Of a DNA stretch of 64,000 nucleotides, positions 22,786-35,900 are shown piece by piece. Source of the DNA: Trileptium ribeirensis (Eukaryota; Nematoda; Enoplea; Enoplida; Thoracostomopsidae); contig JASANE010007214.1 in the NCBI GenBank assembly GCA_030248225.1, forward strand, positions 29,952 to 93,951. The letters are read 5' to 3'. A program made the position numbers and the translations under genes. Within the stretch, counting starts at the first letter, position 1, and every line of letters starts with the position of its first letter. The notes beneath the pieces are model-generated. The model did not search any database and was not told where the DNA came from. It saw only the letters and a program-made list of their open reading frames with translations.

Positions 22786-25700
22786 TAGTCCAAATATTGG
22801 CTAGCGTGTGCTTAGTTATTGAAATAAAACACGTCCCTGAAAAAACCTGCATTATGAGCTCAGACCTTCGATTTAGCATCGTTACTCTAACTGTTGAAAC
22901 AATTATGAAAAGCGAAATTTTGAATTTTTTCTACTTTTTTGTATAATTATCCAATAGCCCACTTGCCGCAGAGCCATCGAACCCTATAAGCTAAAATTTT
23001 AACGACATATGAGGATTAACATGGTAAAATATACATTTGGAAAAAGACAACTAATATTTATCTGAATTTTAAGCTTAATTTGGCGTTGGAGAAATTTAAA
23101 TTCAAGCTAGGATTTGTAATAATTTGGAAAAAGGTGCTTTCTGACACAGCCTGCCATGAGATTCATATTCATGTAAAAACAGCTGAATACAGTATTTCAT
23201 TACATATATAGAGTCAAAAGCAACGCGTCTTCAATCATTAGATACAATGTTTTAACCTAATGGGCGATACTTAATTGAATTGATACCACAAATTTGCACT
23301 TTTTTCAACTAGTTTTATTATTTATTCAGCTAAAATGACAACAAATATAAACGTCTCTTGCACTGCTAATGTGTCTGTACATTTTTATCAAATAAAGAAA
23401 GTGTACGAGACGAGCTACAAACTGAAAATTTACTCAATCTTAGTGGACCCCTGGTAATATGACCCAAAAAAGGCGACCCATCACCCACCTTCATTCCTGT
23501 AAAAGGTATCGCTGTCAACTGTAAGATATTACCTATGCACCAAGGTTCCGCAGTCGTCTCGTAACGCATTTTGAATCAGTTCACTCACCATTTAGACGAA
23601 CTCAATACTCCGAATCAAAATGTGACGCTTTGTACACATATGTTTAGTCCGAAACTTTGCAAATTCGGCAAAAATAATGTTATCGAGTTGAAACTTAACT
23701 TACTGTTGGGCGACAAGCTTTGAAGAACTCGACTAAGTAACAGCGCTACCATTTGTGCTCGCATAACACTCCTGAGATAAATTTAACTGAGCCATATACA
23801 TAAGTGTCCAACGATAACGGTCGGAGACCAAGTCCTGAATATCGTCAACCAGCCACCAAGTACCCCCGATGGTGGCAGTAAAACATGCAATGAAGTAAAT
23901 TTCAATCATGACTGGTGACGCCGCCACTGAAGCACGATTGCAATTTGAATTTTAACATGCGGCCCAATTGGCATACGGATTACTAACCAATGTTAAGCGT
24001 TTATTACTCGAAACCAAACTGCCTTCTCAGCACACAAACTATCACTATACGCTTGAGCAAGCCCATTCCGCAACGCATGGCAAATCATGGAAAAACTACC
24101 CACCGCGTACGACACCACATAAACCAACAGTAAAGCTGTATCCACTGCGAAACTGGGTCGCAGATACATATCCAAAACTACCCTGAATTAAAGAAATCAA
24201 GTTTAATTTTAGACACGTTTGGAATTTCGACCCATGTGGCCAACGATCTTCGACGGCAAGATTTGAACAATTATAAACACAAATTTTTAATTTCTCCCAC
24301 CTTCACAGCCGGGAACATACAATTTGCTATCTTCCCACCTTCTCTCATTCGCTGCTTCCCGCCATTTCCCACACCGAAATAACACAACGGGGGCTTCATA
24401 TTTCGCTCAAGCTAAATCAACAAAGTCCGACTGATAATCCAGCAAATGGGTAACTTTATTTGGAGAAAACGAAAAAGCAGGGCGACAACAACTCTATATT
24501 TGAAATTGTAGTTTTATGGTAAAAACGTTAGGTCAATTGGCCCATGTCACCTTTATTGCTGATTCACAGAATAATGCGCCCATCTACTCGAAATTTTTGC
24601 TACATACGACATATCGTACGTAGCTGTGCTTTCGTGGCGAAAATATATTTTATGTATATATAAGCGTGTCTTAAATAAATACACATATAAAAATATTTTC
24701 TCAAGGAACGAAAATTTTCTATATTTTTAGGAAGGAAAAGTCGGGGGCCAATTTATATGTTGTTTATTTATAGCTGTTAAAGCGAAATACATGCTATGTC
24801 ATTTTCAATATATAGTAAGCTACCATTGTAATAGTACTCCTATATAGCTACCATTGAAAAAATTTATTTAAAACATGAGGGCGCCTAAGACACCCTGTTG
24901 TCAACAGTGTGTGGGATACATAGGTTCCAAACGTTGGGAACATTATAACGTGAACGCCGCATAAAGGTGACATGGGTTTAAATTTAAATAAAACATTCAA
25001 CACTTTACAAAGAACATTTACTCAAACTTTTCATCTGGGTTTAAAGGGGATTTATTGAAATTCCGGCCTATGTAATATTTATGTACTGCAGAAGGTGTCG
25101 TATAATGATAAGTGTACCATGATTGCAAACATGGAACAGTGATTAAGTTGCACACGATTTCGGATACTTCATTCGCAATAGCGTTTTGTTGTCTTGAATG
25201 TTGTCTGAAGATGTTTGCCTACATCATTTTTAGTTTTTTTATAACAGGGACCATAACGGGTTGATTAACCTCAGTAAAATTGTGCAAGCGCAGTTTTGCA
25301 AAAGGATAAAAATTCTCCCAAACTTTCGAAAGGAAGCCGCTCGTTGATGCTCAAATGGAACTGTGTGCGCTCTGGCGTGAATATCCTGGTTATTCGAACG
25401 ATGTATGCCAGTCACTACATGTATTTTTTATAAAACAGACGGAACAAAAGTGTGCGGACTGAACAGTCCTGAGGCGACACCGAGTATTAGGTAATCTATT
25501 AACCGCCAAACCCAAAACTAACAGCAGTAACAAACAGATGGCATAAACTATGAAGTAACAAATTCAACAAAGCAGACACTGTAGCATGCCAATTCAACCG
25601 AAGCCTATATTATCCCTGCTATAATGCACTGACAGATTCGCCAATCAGCTGTATTCAGATAAACATGACTAGCGTTCATGGTTTGCATTTGCAAATTAAG

Positions 25701-26454
25701 TATTTCCTTCTTGACATCTTGGTCCGGTTCAGGATACACAAATGATTATCCATTTTGTGCATGCAACTCTGTAAGAACAAATAAAAACGATTGTTGTCAC
25801 ATGCATTATAGAAAACTGTTCGACCCAGTATTATTTACCCGAGAACAACTTGCATGTACGGTATCTAAAATTCCCAACGAGAATTCATAAGGTTCTAATT
25901 TTCCAAACGCCAGTGCCAATTTATTATAATCACACAGTACCACACAAGTTGGAAAAAACTAACTTCGGCCATGCATTTCCCATGCCCGAAAACTGCCAAG
26001 TGAAACTTTTCAGTACCCCAGGACAGCTGCGCGTTAATTTACGTCTTAGTTTTGTCTGTGAAAATCTCAGAAATTGCATACATTGCATCGTTTTCAAACG
26101 CCGCATAAATCTCGGTAATTATCAGCACTTAATAAGATTCGGATGCACCACCCAATTCCTTTTTAGTTTATCGTTCGATGGAAACGTACATCCTCAAGTA
26201 CCGAGAGTTTCATCATTAGCAATAATCGATTTGGTCTAGCAACCAAGATAGATAATTCCTGCAAAAGAACAATAGCCAAAAATGGACAACCAGGCATTTT
26301 CAAAGGTCTAAAAATATCTCCTAAGGTAGTCCGCTATAAATAAGATGCGAAATGGAAGGACACCGAAACCAAACTGAACTCTCGGTCGACCAAATTTCAT
26401 TTTAACCGAAATTTGCATTCCGGAAGCAATTGATATTTTATCAATTTTATATTA
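22786..26454. other. Intergenic between CENP-A and STOML2
   Basis: AT-rich, no gene recognised. A 129-codon plus-strand frame at 25850-26239 has no recognisable motif and no supporting context, so it is not called. Confidence 0.4.
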
Positions 26455-26460
26455 TTTATT
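26455..26460 (-). terminator. Candidate poly(A) signal of STOML2
   Basis: AATAAA on the minus strand about 450 nt after the STOML2 stop codon. I found no AATAAA closer to the stop. No cDNA evidence. Confidence 0.35.
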
Positions 26461-26908
26461 GAATTTTATAGCAATCAATATTATGCAATCGACATGGAGT
26501 TATATTTCACTCCATGTTTAACATTACCACATTGCTGACTTTTGTAGCCTTCACCACGGGAAACGCTTGCTTGCCATAAGAAAAAATTTAAGCCCACAAT
26601 CACAAAGAAATCAAACAGAAATGAAGTTTCATAAGAAATCTGGAGCAAAAATACGAAAACTTTGAAACTTTTCATAGAATCAGCAACTACTTTCATTTAC
26701 AGCGTTGCTCGCTCGTGCCAAATATCAGTAGCTACGTAACATATGCTTATAGTATACAACACAAGTATCTTCAAAGCATTCAGATGGAACCTGACCACAA
26801 CAAACGATCCTGTTACCAACATATTCAGTCATAAATCCGAGCACAACTAGATCGTTACTCCTACAACAACTGAGTTCCAGCTGCGCATTTGTCGACCACA
26901 ACGAAGAA

Positions 26909-29900
26909 CTATCTCTGATCTTTGTCGGAGTCGCCGGGCGATGTTGGGATATCCTGAACTTCAGCCAGTCGTGGATCCGGATACACTTCGCTTGTGTAAT
27001 GTTCTTCGCTATCGATTTCCTCCGATTCAGACGCTTCTGCTTCTCGATACGGCGCTCGATCCGTATAGTTTAGCGTTTTGTAAATGGAAAGCGCCTGAAA
27101 TTCGACGGTTTTACTGAAGGAATTGATATATTAAGTTGTAGTTAAAGATTAGAAGTTAAAAATGTTGGAATGTCAAAGGATTTTTCTACGAAAATTCCAA
27201 TCGCCATGCGCAGCAGGGTACTGACCTACGAGTCCACACTTTCGAAAAATTCAGCTGGGCCACCCGAAATGCAGAATAAAACTTAGTGAAGATCGACATT
27301 GTGCTGATATAAAATAATATTGGTAACTCGTAATCGAGAATGAAACGGAGCGAGTGTGGTTTCAGTAAGTTTTAGGTTATTTTGCTTAATCACGTGTAAC
27401 AAGCTGTGTCTGATTAATATCATCCAAAAACCTCTTGAACCCTGAACCCATACGCAATACGAAACCAAACAACTGGAGACTAGATTCTGGAAATCGGGTT
27501 CATTGACCCTAAACCCATTGAATGTGCACCGTGGACACTAGATAACCAAATCATTGTATTGAGTCTTGACAATACATATATAATAGACCATTCTTGATAC
27601 ACGCAATACATAAACAAACAACTAAAATCAGTGAATAAAAATGTTTTTGAGTTCAGTCAATCCCTTAAGTCACTACAAAAAGATCAAAGTCCTGCAAATT
27701 GCTTATGAATCAGCTAAAATAAGAGTTGCTATTTGAAGATAAATCTGGGATAAAAAAATTTTACTGACTTCTTCTTATATCGTAACTACTACCAGAAACA
27801 CGGTGTTTAACGCTTACATGCATGCACCATTTGCACACGAAAACACAACGCTCAGCGAACCTGTGATAAGCGTATACAGTTGTACATACAACGTTCGGCC
27901 GCTAAAGCCAATTCAGTCATTACATGACCGTGACTGCGATCTGCGCCAGATTTGGTGCGTGTGAATCCTTCACACAAAATACTAAAAACCTACTGGTTGG
28001 CAAAAACTACAGAGTCCGGGTTTTCTAGATTTGGTTGACTCCGTTGAGAGGTATCAGAGTGGCTGAGAAGCAATTCGGTCGATGACCATTTTTGAATACA
28101 CTTGTCATTTGAATGGCAGAATGGTAAGATTATAACCAGTTCTGGTCATGTGACCGCGCCCGCTTTCCGCATGTACTAGTTTTTCGTTCGATGACTCCTG
28201 AAGTACTAGTTTTTCGTTCGATGACTCCTGAATTGATTGAACCTGGAATTGAGTCTATTGAATAATCCCTCATCTTCGCGCTACTCTTCTTATTCCAAAT
28301 GAACAAAAATGTGACTGAGCGAAAACATTTCGTAACGCTGATATATTATGGTAAACTGGCTTCTGAAAACTGCTTCCTCGACCGGAACGGCTACGCGACA
28401 ATATTTTAGCAGCAAATTTGATTTTTCACATCTTTAGAGACGAGACATTATTTCCTTGTTTAGCCGCACTGCGAGCACTAGATGCAAGACAACTTAAGCT
28501 ACCTGTCATTAACCAGCTTTGCTACTTTATATGACAGTCCTTATAATATGTACGATTCCTATAAACATTTTCAGACTTCTACGCGTTGTAGGCCACGAAT
28601 GATGCAACCTGCTCTGACACATTTCCCACAAAAATCTACTGTAGCTTCGGGTCTAACTAGACTTGCGGACAGCATAGTTTGGTAATTTATATTTGCAATA
28701 ATGCACAATTTCTACTAGTCCTGCTAAAACAAAATAAATATATATAGAATTTGATGTTCCGAATCTTCAAACTTCTCGACACTAGCTGGTTTCAGAGCAT
28801 TGTTATCGGTACCTTTTTAAGAAAAATTAGCGCAATCAGCGTAAAAAATTTGTTAAAGAATAGATGCTAGGTCCAGATAATAATGTCAGGGTGAAGGCGA
28901 CTTTCGATTGCCGAACGCCAATTTAGTCAAATTAAAACTCCGACACATTCTGCGATGAAATTATTCACTAAAAAATGCCCACCTGAGCGACCATACTATT
29001 GGCATCGCCTGCGGGCGTAGGCAAAATGAGCGTGTTGTTGGTGCGAGCCAGGCCGGAGAAAGCCTTGACGTACTGCTCGGCAACTGTGAGCGTCGCTGCG
29101 TTTGAGCCACTCTGAAAACGAAAACGCAATAACATTCGTACGCTATGATAGCAAGTTAATAATATCGTAATTATCAGGCTATTTCGACATCAATTCTTAG
29201 AGCGGCGTTCCCATTTGCTTATGATTAGTGATAAAACTCATTGAATCCCAGAAATTGTACCATTTTTTGAGCGCTTTTTAGAGATTTACGTTAAGGCAGA
29301 CCTAAATTCCAGATTCAGTAAAAACGACACTAATTTGATACCAAATTAACATAACGTGCGAAGGTTTACTAAACTTATTACCAAAACCCATATCGTAACA
29401 CAAGTAATCATGGGTCTCATCGCCCTCTCATTTAATCCCAAAGATTAATCAGCCGAACGTTTTTACATTTTGCAGATTACACACAAGTTTTCAGCACTTC
29501 ACGCGCAGCAGTTCGGAGAATAGTTGTATGTAGCAATGGTCCTTCTTTTACGTGTGATCGCGCCGTAGCACACTCTGCATTTGGGGCGGCTGTTCTGTTC
29601 AATCTTGTCAAATGTCAGGCATGTGCGCTACGCTGGCATGCCCACTGCCCTCCGAAAAGTGGGAAGGGGAAACATCGGGGGCCCCATGTTCATCCTCGGG
29701 GTAAATTGTAAATTTAAAAAAAGTTAATGAATAAATTTTGTTTAAAAGTGTTAAATATTCCAACATTATCATGTAGATTTACTGCCGTGAATATACTTTC
29801 ACGGCAGTAAAATGACGTATTAGCACTATAAATACTGGTAATTAATGTTTCAAAAACCAATTTGCAAACGAAAAACAAAAATTTTCAGACATGAGAAATT

Positions 29901-32900
29901 TTTGAATTTAGTTGAAAGTTTCGGCGACTGGGGTAACGGTGGGGAACGTATACGGGAGAAAAGCTCACTAACATTGGGAATTTGGAAAGTGGGGGTCCCC
30001 ACCACTGTGGATAAGCCAGCTACGGCGTTGTCCAGGGAGGAGTATCCTCAATCACTACATGTCAATGTTGCGTGCACCTCCTGGGCGTTCGAAGTGATAA
30101 ATTATGCTGATGATGTTTCAATTTATACTTGAACGTGAAAGCAGGCTCAGTAACTATCTGAACCCAGCCTCAGCGTTCTTCCGAGCTACGAGAATCCACG
30201 TTTCGGCCAGGAAGTTGGCTGTGTCACTTTTTACGCCTTAGTACTAAGTACAGTCATGGCCAGAAATAAGTGCAATCGAAAACGATCGAAATCGAAATCG
30301 ATCGAAATCGCAATCGATCGAAAATTCGTTTAATCGAAATCGATCGAAATTTCGTTTAATCAAAAAAAAATCGAAATTTTAAAATTTATCTAATTGCGCA
30401 AAAATCGAAAACGATCGAAATCGAACGAAATTTCGTTTAATCGAAATCGATCGAAATTTCGTTTAATCGAAAACGATCGAAATTTCGATCGATTATTTTG
30501 CACTTATTTCTGGCCGTGACTGTACTTTTTTCTACTAAGTCAAAGTACACCACAAGGCAATCTTCTTCCAGTGACGAAGAATAGTATGCTAGGAGTCACG
30601 ATCGACACAATGCTTTGTTTCGTCCTGTCTGGGAACCGATAAACAAAAACGCGCACTGGGACTGCCTGCAAACAGTGCAAAACAAAGCCTTGACAGTCGC
30701 AACAGCTGCCATAACGTGACCGCGATTGACGACGTTCACCGCGAAGCTAGCGAAAGTACACTGCAAGCTGATAGCAACACAGCTTGCGTTTCCCTGCATC
30801 ATCCGAAGCATACATGTCACCACATTTTCTCCAGGCCCTGTTCAGTTCGACCACGAATGAAGCCGGGCATCATCTTTAATCACAAAGAATCATTCGAACA
30901 GTTACTAGCTGACGAACTACTAAACGACAAGCAACTCAAATGTGGGCTAAAACAGCTACACGTTGATCTCCGCCGCCAATCAACGACAATGAATCCTCGG
31001 CCAAGAAGCGCAAGATGGCCCAATTGAGCACAGGCTACAGCAAATTCTTAAAGTAATACATGCATCAACTATATCATAAACCCATGCAACAGCTGTGGAT
31101 GCGGTCGTACATTCGTACAGCACTGCCCAGAAAAACATACATTTCTGATGCTGTTACATAACCATACACATGTCACTGCTTTTCTGAACATTACACGCTG
31201 ACGGATGTTCGATGGAGGCCACAATCGTCATCACCACTTGAGTTGCCTGATAATTATCAACATCTTTTATGCTTCAACATTGAGCTGCTTCGCTCGCCGT
31301 TTATTAAATTTTCTCGCGTACTTGAAGTGAAGCAACCGAAGCCAGCGGAGTTCCCAATGAAGACGTTAGCGAAGAAAATCGTGAAGATATGTCTTTGTGT
31401 CTCGATCTAGCTCACGACTGAAAATCCCATAGCTTTAAATTTTTAAGCAACAGAAAAAATCCTTGGCTATACCCCAAGGTCCAAACGTCATCCAAACAAT
31501 AAAGGACATCGTTGCCCAATTCTTGGATCAAAAAGATCACCAGCTAACTAATATAACGATCAGATTTTCTAACTTAAGTTAAGTTACTACATTCAGTTTT
31601 AAAATGAGCGATGGTGTTTCAAGATTTATTTAACCACCACTATACTAGACAAGACTTGTACTAAAACTGTACAATTCTTGAAGCATGATATCGGAACCGA
31701 GGATAATATATAGAAGGAAAATGATGGAAGCGATGTGTTGCCACATGAAAATGCCAAACCATCGTACTTTTGCAATGCTGCCAACCAAAAAAAATAACCT
31801 TGCTTCCGGGAATGGTACTAAAATGGGGTAAAAAAACTCCCTCATTTTGACCTTTTACCTTGAACAATGGGGGTGCCGTACCCATGGAACAATGGGTCGG
31901 ACAGCAAACGAAACACCGACAATGCGTTTCCCAGGTAAAACTTTTCAGCCGCCCAGGATGTCAGAACAAATTTTCGAATTTTGGATCTAGCAACCACGAG
32001 GGTCCCATAGTTGAAACCCCGTAACTCCAGTACCGGAGCGTATATCTAAAAACAAAAAAGTAGCGGCACTATGACACAACCAACCAGAGAAAAAATTCAA
32101 AAGTTAGCGTACAAACAACATTGCTTCCGTAAATGTTACAAAATGGAGTAAAAACCTTGACCTCTGACCCCGGAATCAGACTATGTCGTTTCGAACGAGC
32201 CCAAGATCATGAAAATCGGTTTAGTCGTTCCCGAGCTTTTTGCCGATCACACACGCAGAGACGGAATTTAAAAGCTTGCACCATTGCATCACACAATCTC
32301 CACTACTTTACACTCTGCTCTGATTAGTAAATTTATTGAAAATTTTCATGGTGTAGAAAAATGCGGAACTTAAAAACCAAAAACATTCATTTATTTCGAA
32401 CATATTCCGCCATCGTAAATGATCGCAAAAATGAAAATTTAGATCCCACGTTCGATCGGACACATTGTAACCCCCAATACGTTGCCTACGGTAAATGAAC
32501 ACTATGATATTTACCCTGAAGTACCTCGTGGCACACCTATGCGCAGTGTTGGCGTGTAAAACTCGAAATTCCAAAGAATTGCGGTGATAACAGTAACATC
32601 CAATGAACAGCATTACAAATCTTGAAAATAATTATTTCACTGCGTTGTTTATTAGACGGTAATTCACTCGATGACCATGGGATTTTTAAAAGTACAGACC
32701 CATAAATTAAAAGCTGTCGATACCATACCAACCTTGTCCTGCAGTGACATCGCGACTGTGCGAATTCCTTTTGCTTTTGCCTCGGCTCTGGCCAAAATTG
32801 CTGCAGCCTCACCTGAATATAACCATACTAAAGTAGAAAAATTTAACACAAATTAAAATGATGTTCCAGCGGCTAGATTCAACGAACTACCGATGTGTCA

Positions 32901-35900
32901 GATCAAAATACAGTCACCTACTCAACAGACGAACACGCTGCTTAGTTTGTGATATCGAGCCCAAAGATCCTAAATCAGATTACCAGAATAGAACAAGAAT
33001 ACGAGTTCAAATACAAACCGCAGTTGTTCTACTTGTTTTCCAATCTGAATAGGACAGTCGATTCAATAAACTGCTATGGTACCGGAATCCTGGAAGTTCC
33101 AAATTAATCATTGAACGCTAAGGTTTTTCATAGTAAATGATGTGTCACCGAGAGACTAAAGCAATATTGAACAAGTAGAAATTGTAAGTCTATCTTTAAA
33201 AGTACTGATTTAGACAAACTACTTGAAGACTCTTCGATTTTGTTCGTTTAAATGAAAAAAGATGGTTTTGCGATTCATTTAACGACGTTCGATGCCATTA
33301 AAATAAATAATTTAAAAAATGTTTAATTCCGTATATTCGCAGATCGATATCGTTCGTGTATGTTCGGTTAAACCCAAATCTGATTGTACCCTCGGCGAGT
33401 TTCCTTTTTCTTCCATTTACAACAATATTATTTACCTGCTGAAAATGCAGGCTAACCTTAATTATAGCAAAATTGCGAAAATTTTGAGTTCCTAAAAATT
33501 TACTCCCTGGCCTCTCGCTGACCATATACTCCCACTAAGCCGACGGACCTTCTACACTCCACTATAAAAATTTACTCCCTGGCCTCTCGCTGACCATATA
33601 CTCCCACTAAGCCGACGGACCTTCTACACTCCACTATAAAAATTTACTCCCTGGCCTCTCGCTGACCATATACTCCCACTAAGCCGACGGACCTTCTACA
33701 CTCCACTATAAAAATTTACTCCCTGGCCTCTCGCTGACCATATACTCCCACTAAGCCGACGGACCTTCTACACTCCACTATAAAAATTTACTCCCTGGCC
33801 TCTCGCTGACCATATACTCCCACTAAGCCGACGGACCTTCTACACTCCACTATAAAAATTTACTCCCTGGCCTCTCGCTGACCATATACTCCCACTAAGC
33901 CCACTACCTTTGACACTCCACTATAAAATCTAACTCCCTGGCTCTCCGCCGACCATATACTCCCACTAAGCCGACGGACCTTCTACACTCCACTATAAAA
34001 TTTACTCCCTGGCCTCTCGGTCACCATATACTCCCACCAGACCGCCACGCTCGTTCGCATCTCACCAAACGCCGATCCTGGCCTCTCGCTGACCATATAC
34101 TCCCACTAAGCCGACGGACCTTCTACACTCCACTATAAAAATTTACTCCCTGGCCTCTCGCTGACCATATACTCCCACTAAGCCGACGGACCTTCTACAC
34201 TCCACTATAAAAATTTACTCCCTGGCCTCTCGCTGACCATATACTCCCACTAAGCCGACGGACCTTCTACACTCCACTATAAAAACTTATATTTATTGTT
34301 AGTACGACAGCTTTTGACATCATCTCAAAATGTGTGGGAGTACCAGAAGGTTGACACTGGGAAGCCACAATTAACCTGCGAATATGACCAGGGGGAACCG
34401 CCGAAATAAAAGGGAACGTCCGACAATACTGCGGTCTCGCTGTGAAGACGCCAGCTGATGGTTTTGGCCACAAAACTACAACTGTGACAACCCAACGCGG
34501 AGACTTAGTTTAAAACAGCAGCGTACCGATTCGTGCAAACTACAATTGGTTCACATGCACAAACACTTGCCAAACTTTAACTAAAGACATAGACGAAAAA
34601 AACGGCTTCAGAATAACCACAAACCAAGTTTTTGAAGAAAACTGAACCATTATGTCCAAAATGACGCTGCTCAGGCTAAGTCTATTCAACCGCTACATGT
34701 CGCACAGAAATGTGGTGAAACCATACAAAATTCGGAAACGCGACATGAATGGTTCATTTAAAATATAGCCATAGTGCGGCCGCATACCTTTGGCGGCATT
34801 GATCTGTTGTTCCCGCAAGCCTTCCGAAGCTAATATCACCGACTGCTTCTTGCCTTCAGCCACGTTGATTTCCGCTTGTCTAATGCCTGAAATGAAACTG
34901 CTACACAGTCCGATCATCCAAATAGGGTTTCTACATTACCAGCGATACACTTAACTACACAACTCCATCCAGTCTTAAAACAAAATCTAAACTCAATATG
35001 GAATTGCAATAGTTTCAGCTATAAGTGACCAAAATCGCCTATCAATCGCACCTGTCCCTTTTCGCTTTTCCCATTTTTAAATATGTACCTCAGTCTTCAA
35101 AATCGTCCATGTACGTGAAATTTCCAACATTCAACTAAATCTAGGATTTATTAATGTCTACGAAATATTATTAACCATTAAAAATGCTACTATCTATAAT
35201 AATAAAACGCTGTTTTATGTTTGTACTACTGTGGCGAGTCGCCTTTCCAGGGTTCGATAAATAGCAATCGAACTAACACCACCGATTACCAGGCGTCGTT
35301 ATAGGCTATGACTGTCCGATCACATACGTCGCATTGGCAAATTTTTCGTTTATGGTACCGCTATCTTAGCCGAGCGGCTGACGGTGCACACTAAGTAACC
35401 TTCGCTTAAACGCTGCTGTACTGTTTAATAAGTCGAGCAAACCATCCATACGGTAGTGCCGGACCTAACCAAGGAACAGATTTTTCAGTACTCACTGATA
35501 CTGCAAGCCCGTATTAAATTCTATGGCCGTCCAATATACCAATCACTTGAAGACAGCAACGCGTTTTCCCAAATATTTAATTAAACAAGACGTTGCAGCA
35601 ACACGGCGGCGATCTTGCTAGATCTAACACAATGAGTTAGCTTCAAAACAAATATACCAAGTTATATAGTTAGAAAAGTTTAGTCTTTGAAATTAAGAGC
35701 CAAAACATTACATTTCACAAAATGTCAACGATATCAAGTTTATGGTTTTTTACAAGGAAAATGTTTCTAAATTTGTAAAGTTTTGTTTTAAATATTAATG
35801 AAAAGAACGCTAGAAACACGAAGCTGAAAGCTACTTCGGAAACCCTCTACAAAATAATATTAATAATAATACTGTTAATAAAAAATAATCGTACACTCAT

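Noticed and set aside
25850..26239. 129-codon plus-strand frame as a gene
   Set aside because: No recognisable motif, no splice context, and length is within chance for this window.
33494..34286. CRISPR-like array
   Set aside because: Whole 72-bp units repeat head to tail without unique spacers, in a eukaryotic intron.
35220..35480. tRNA-like gene
   Set aside because: Only a loose A-box-like word and no proper B box or cloverleaf.
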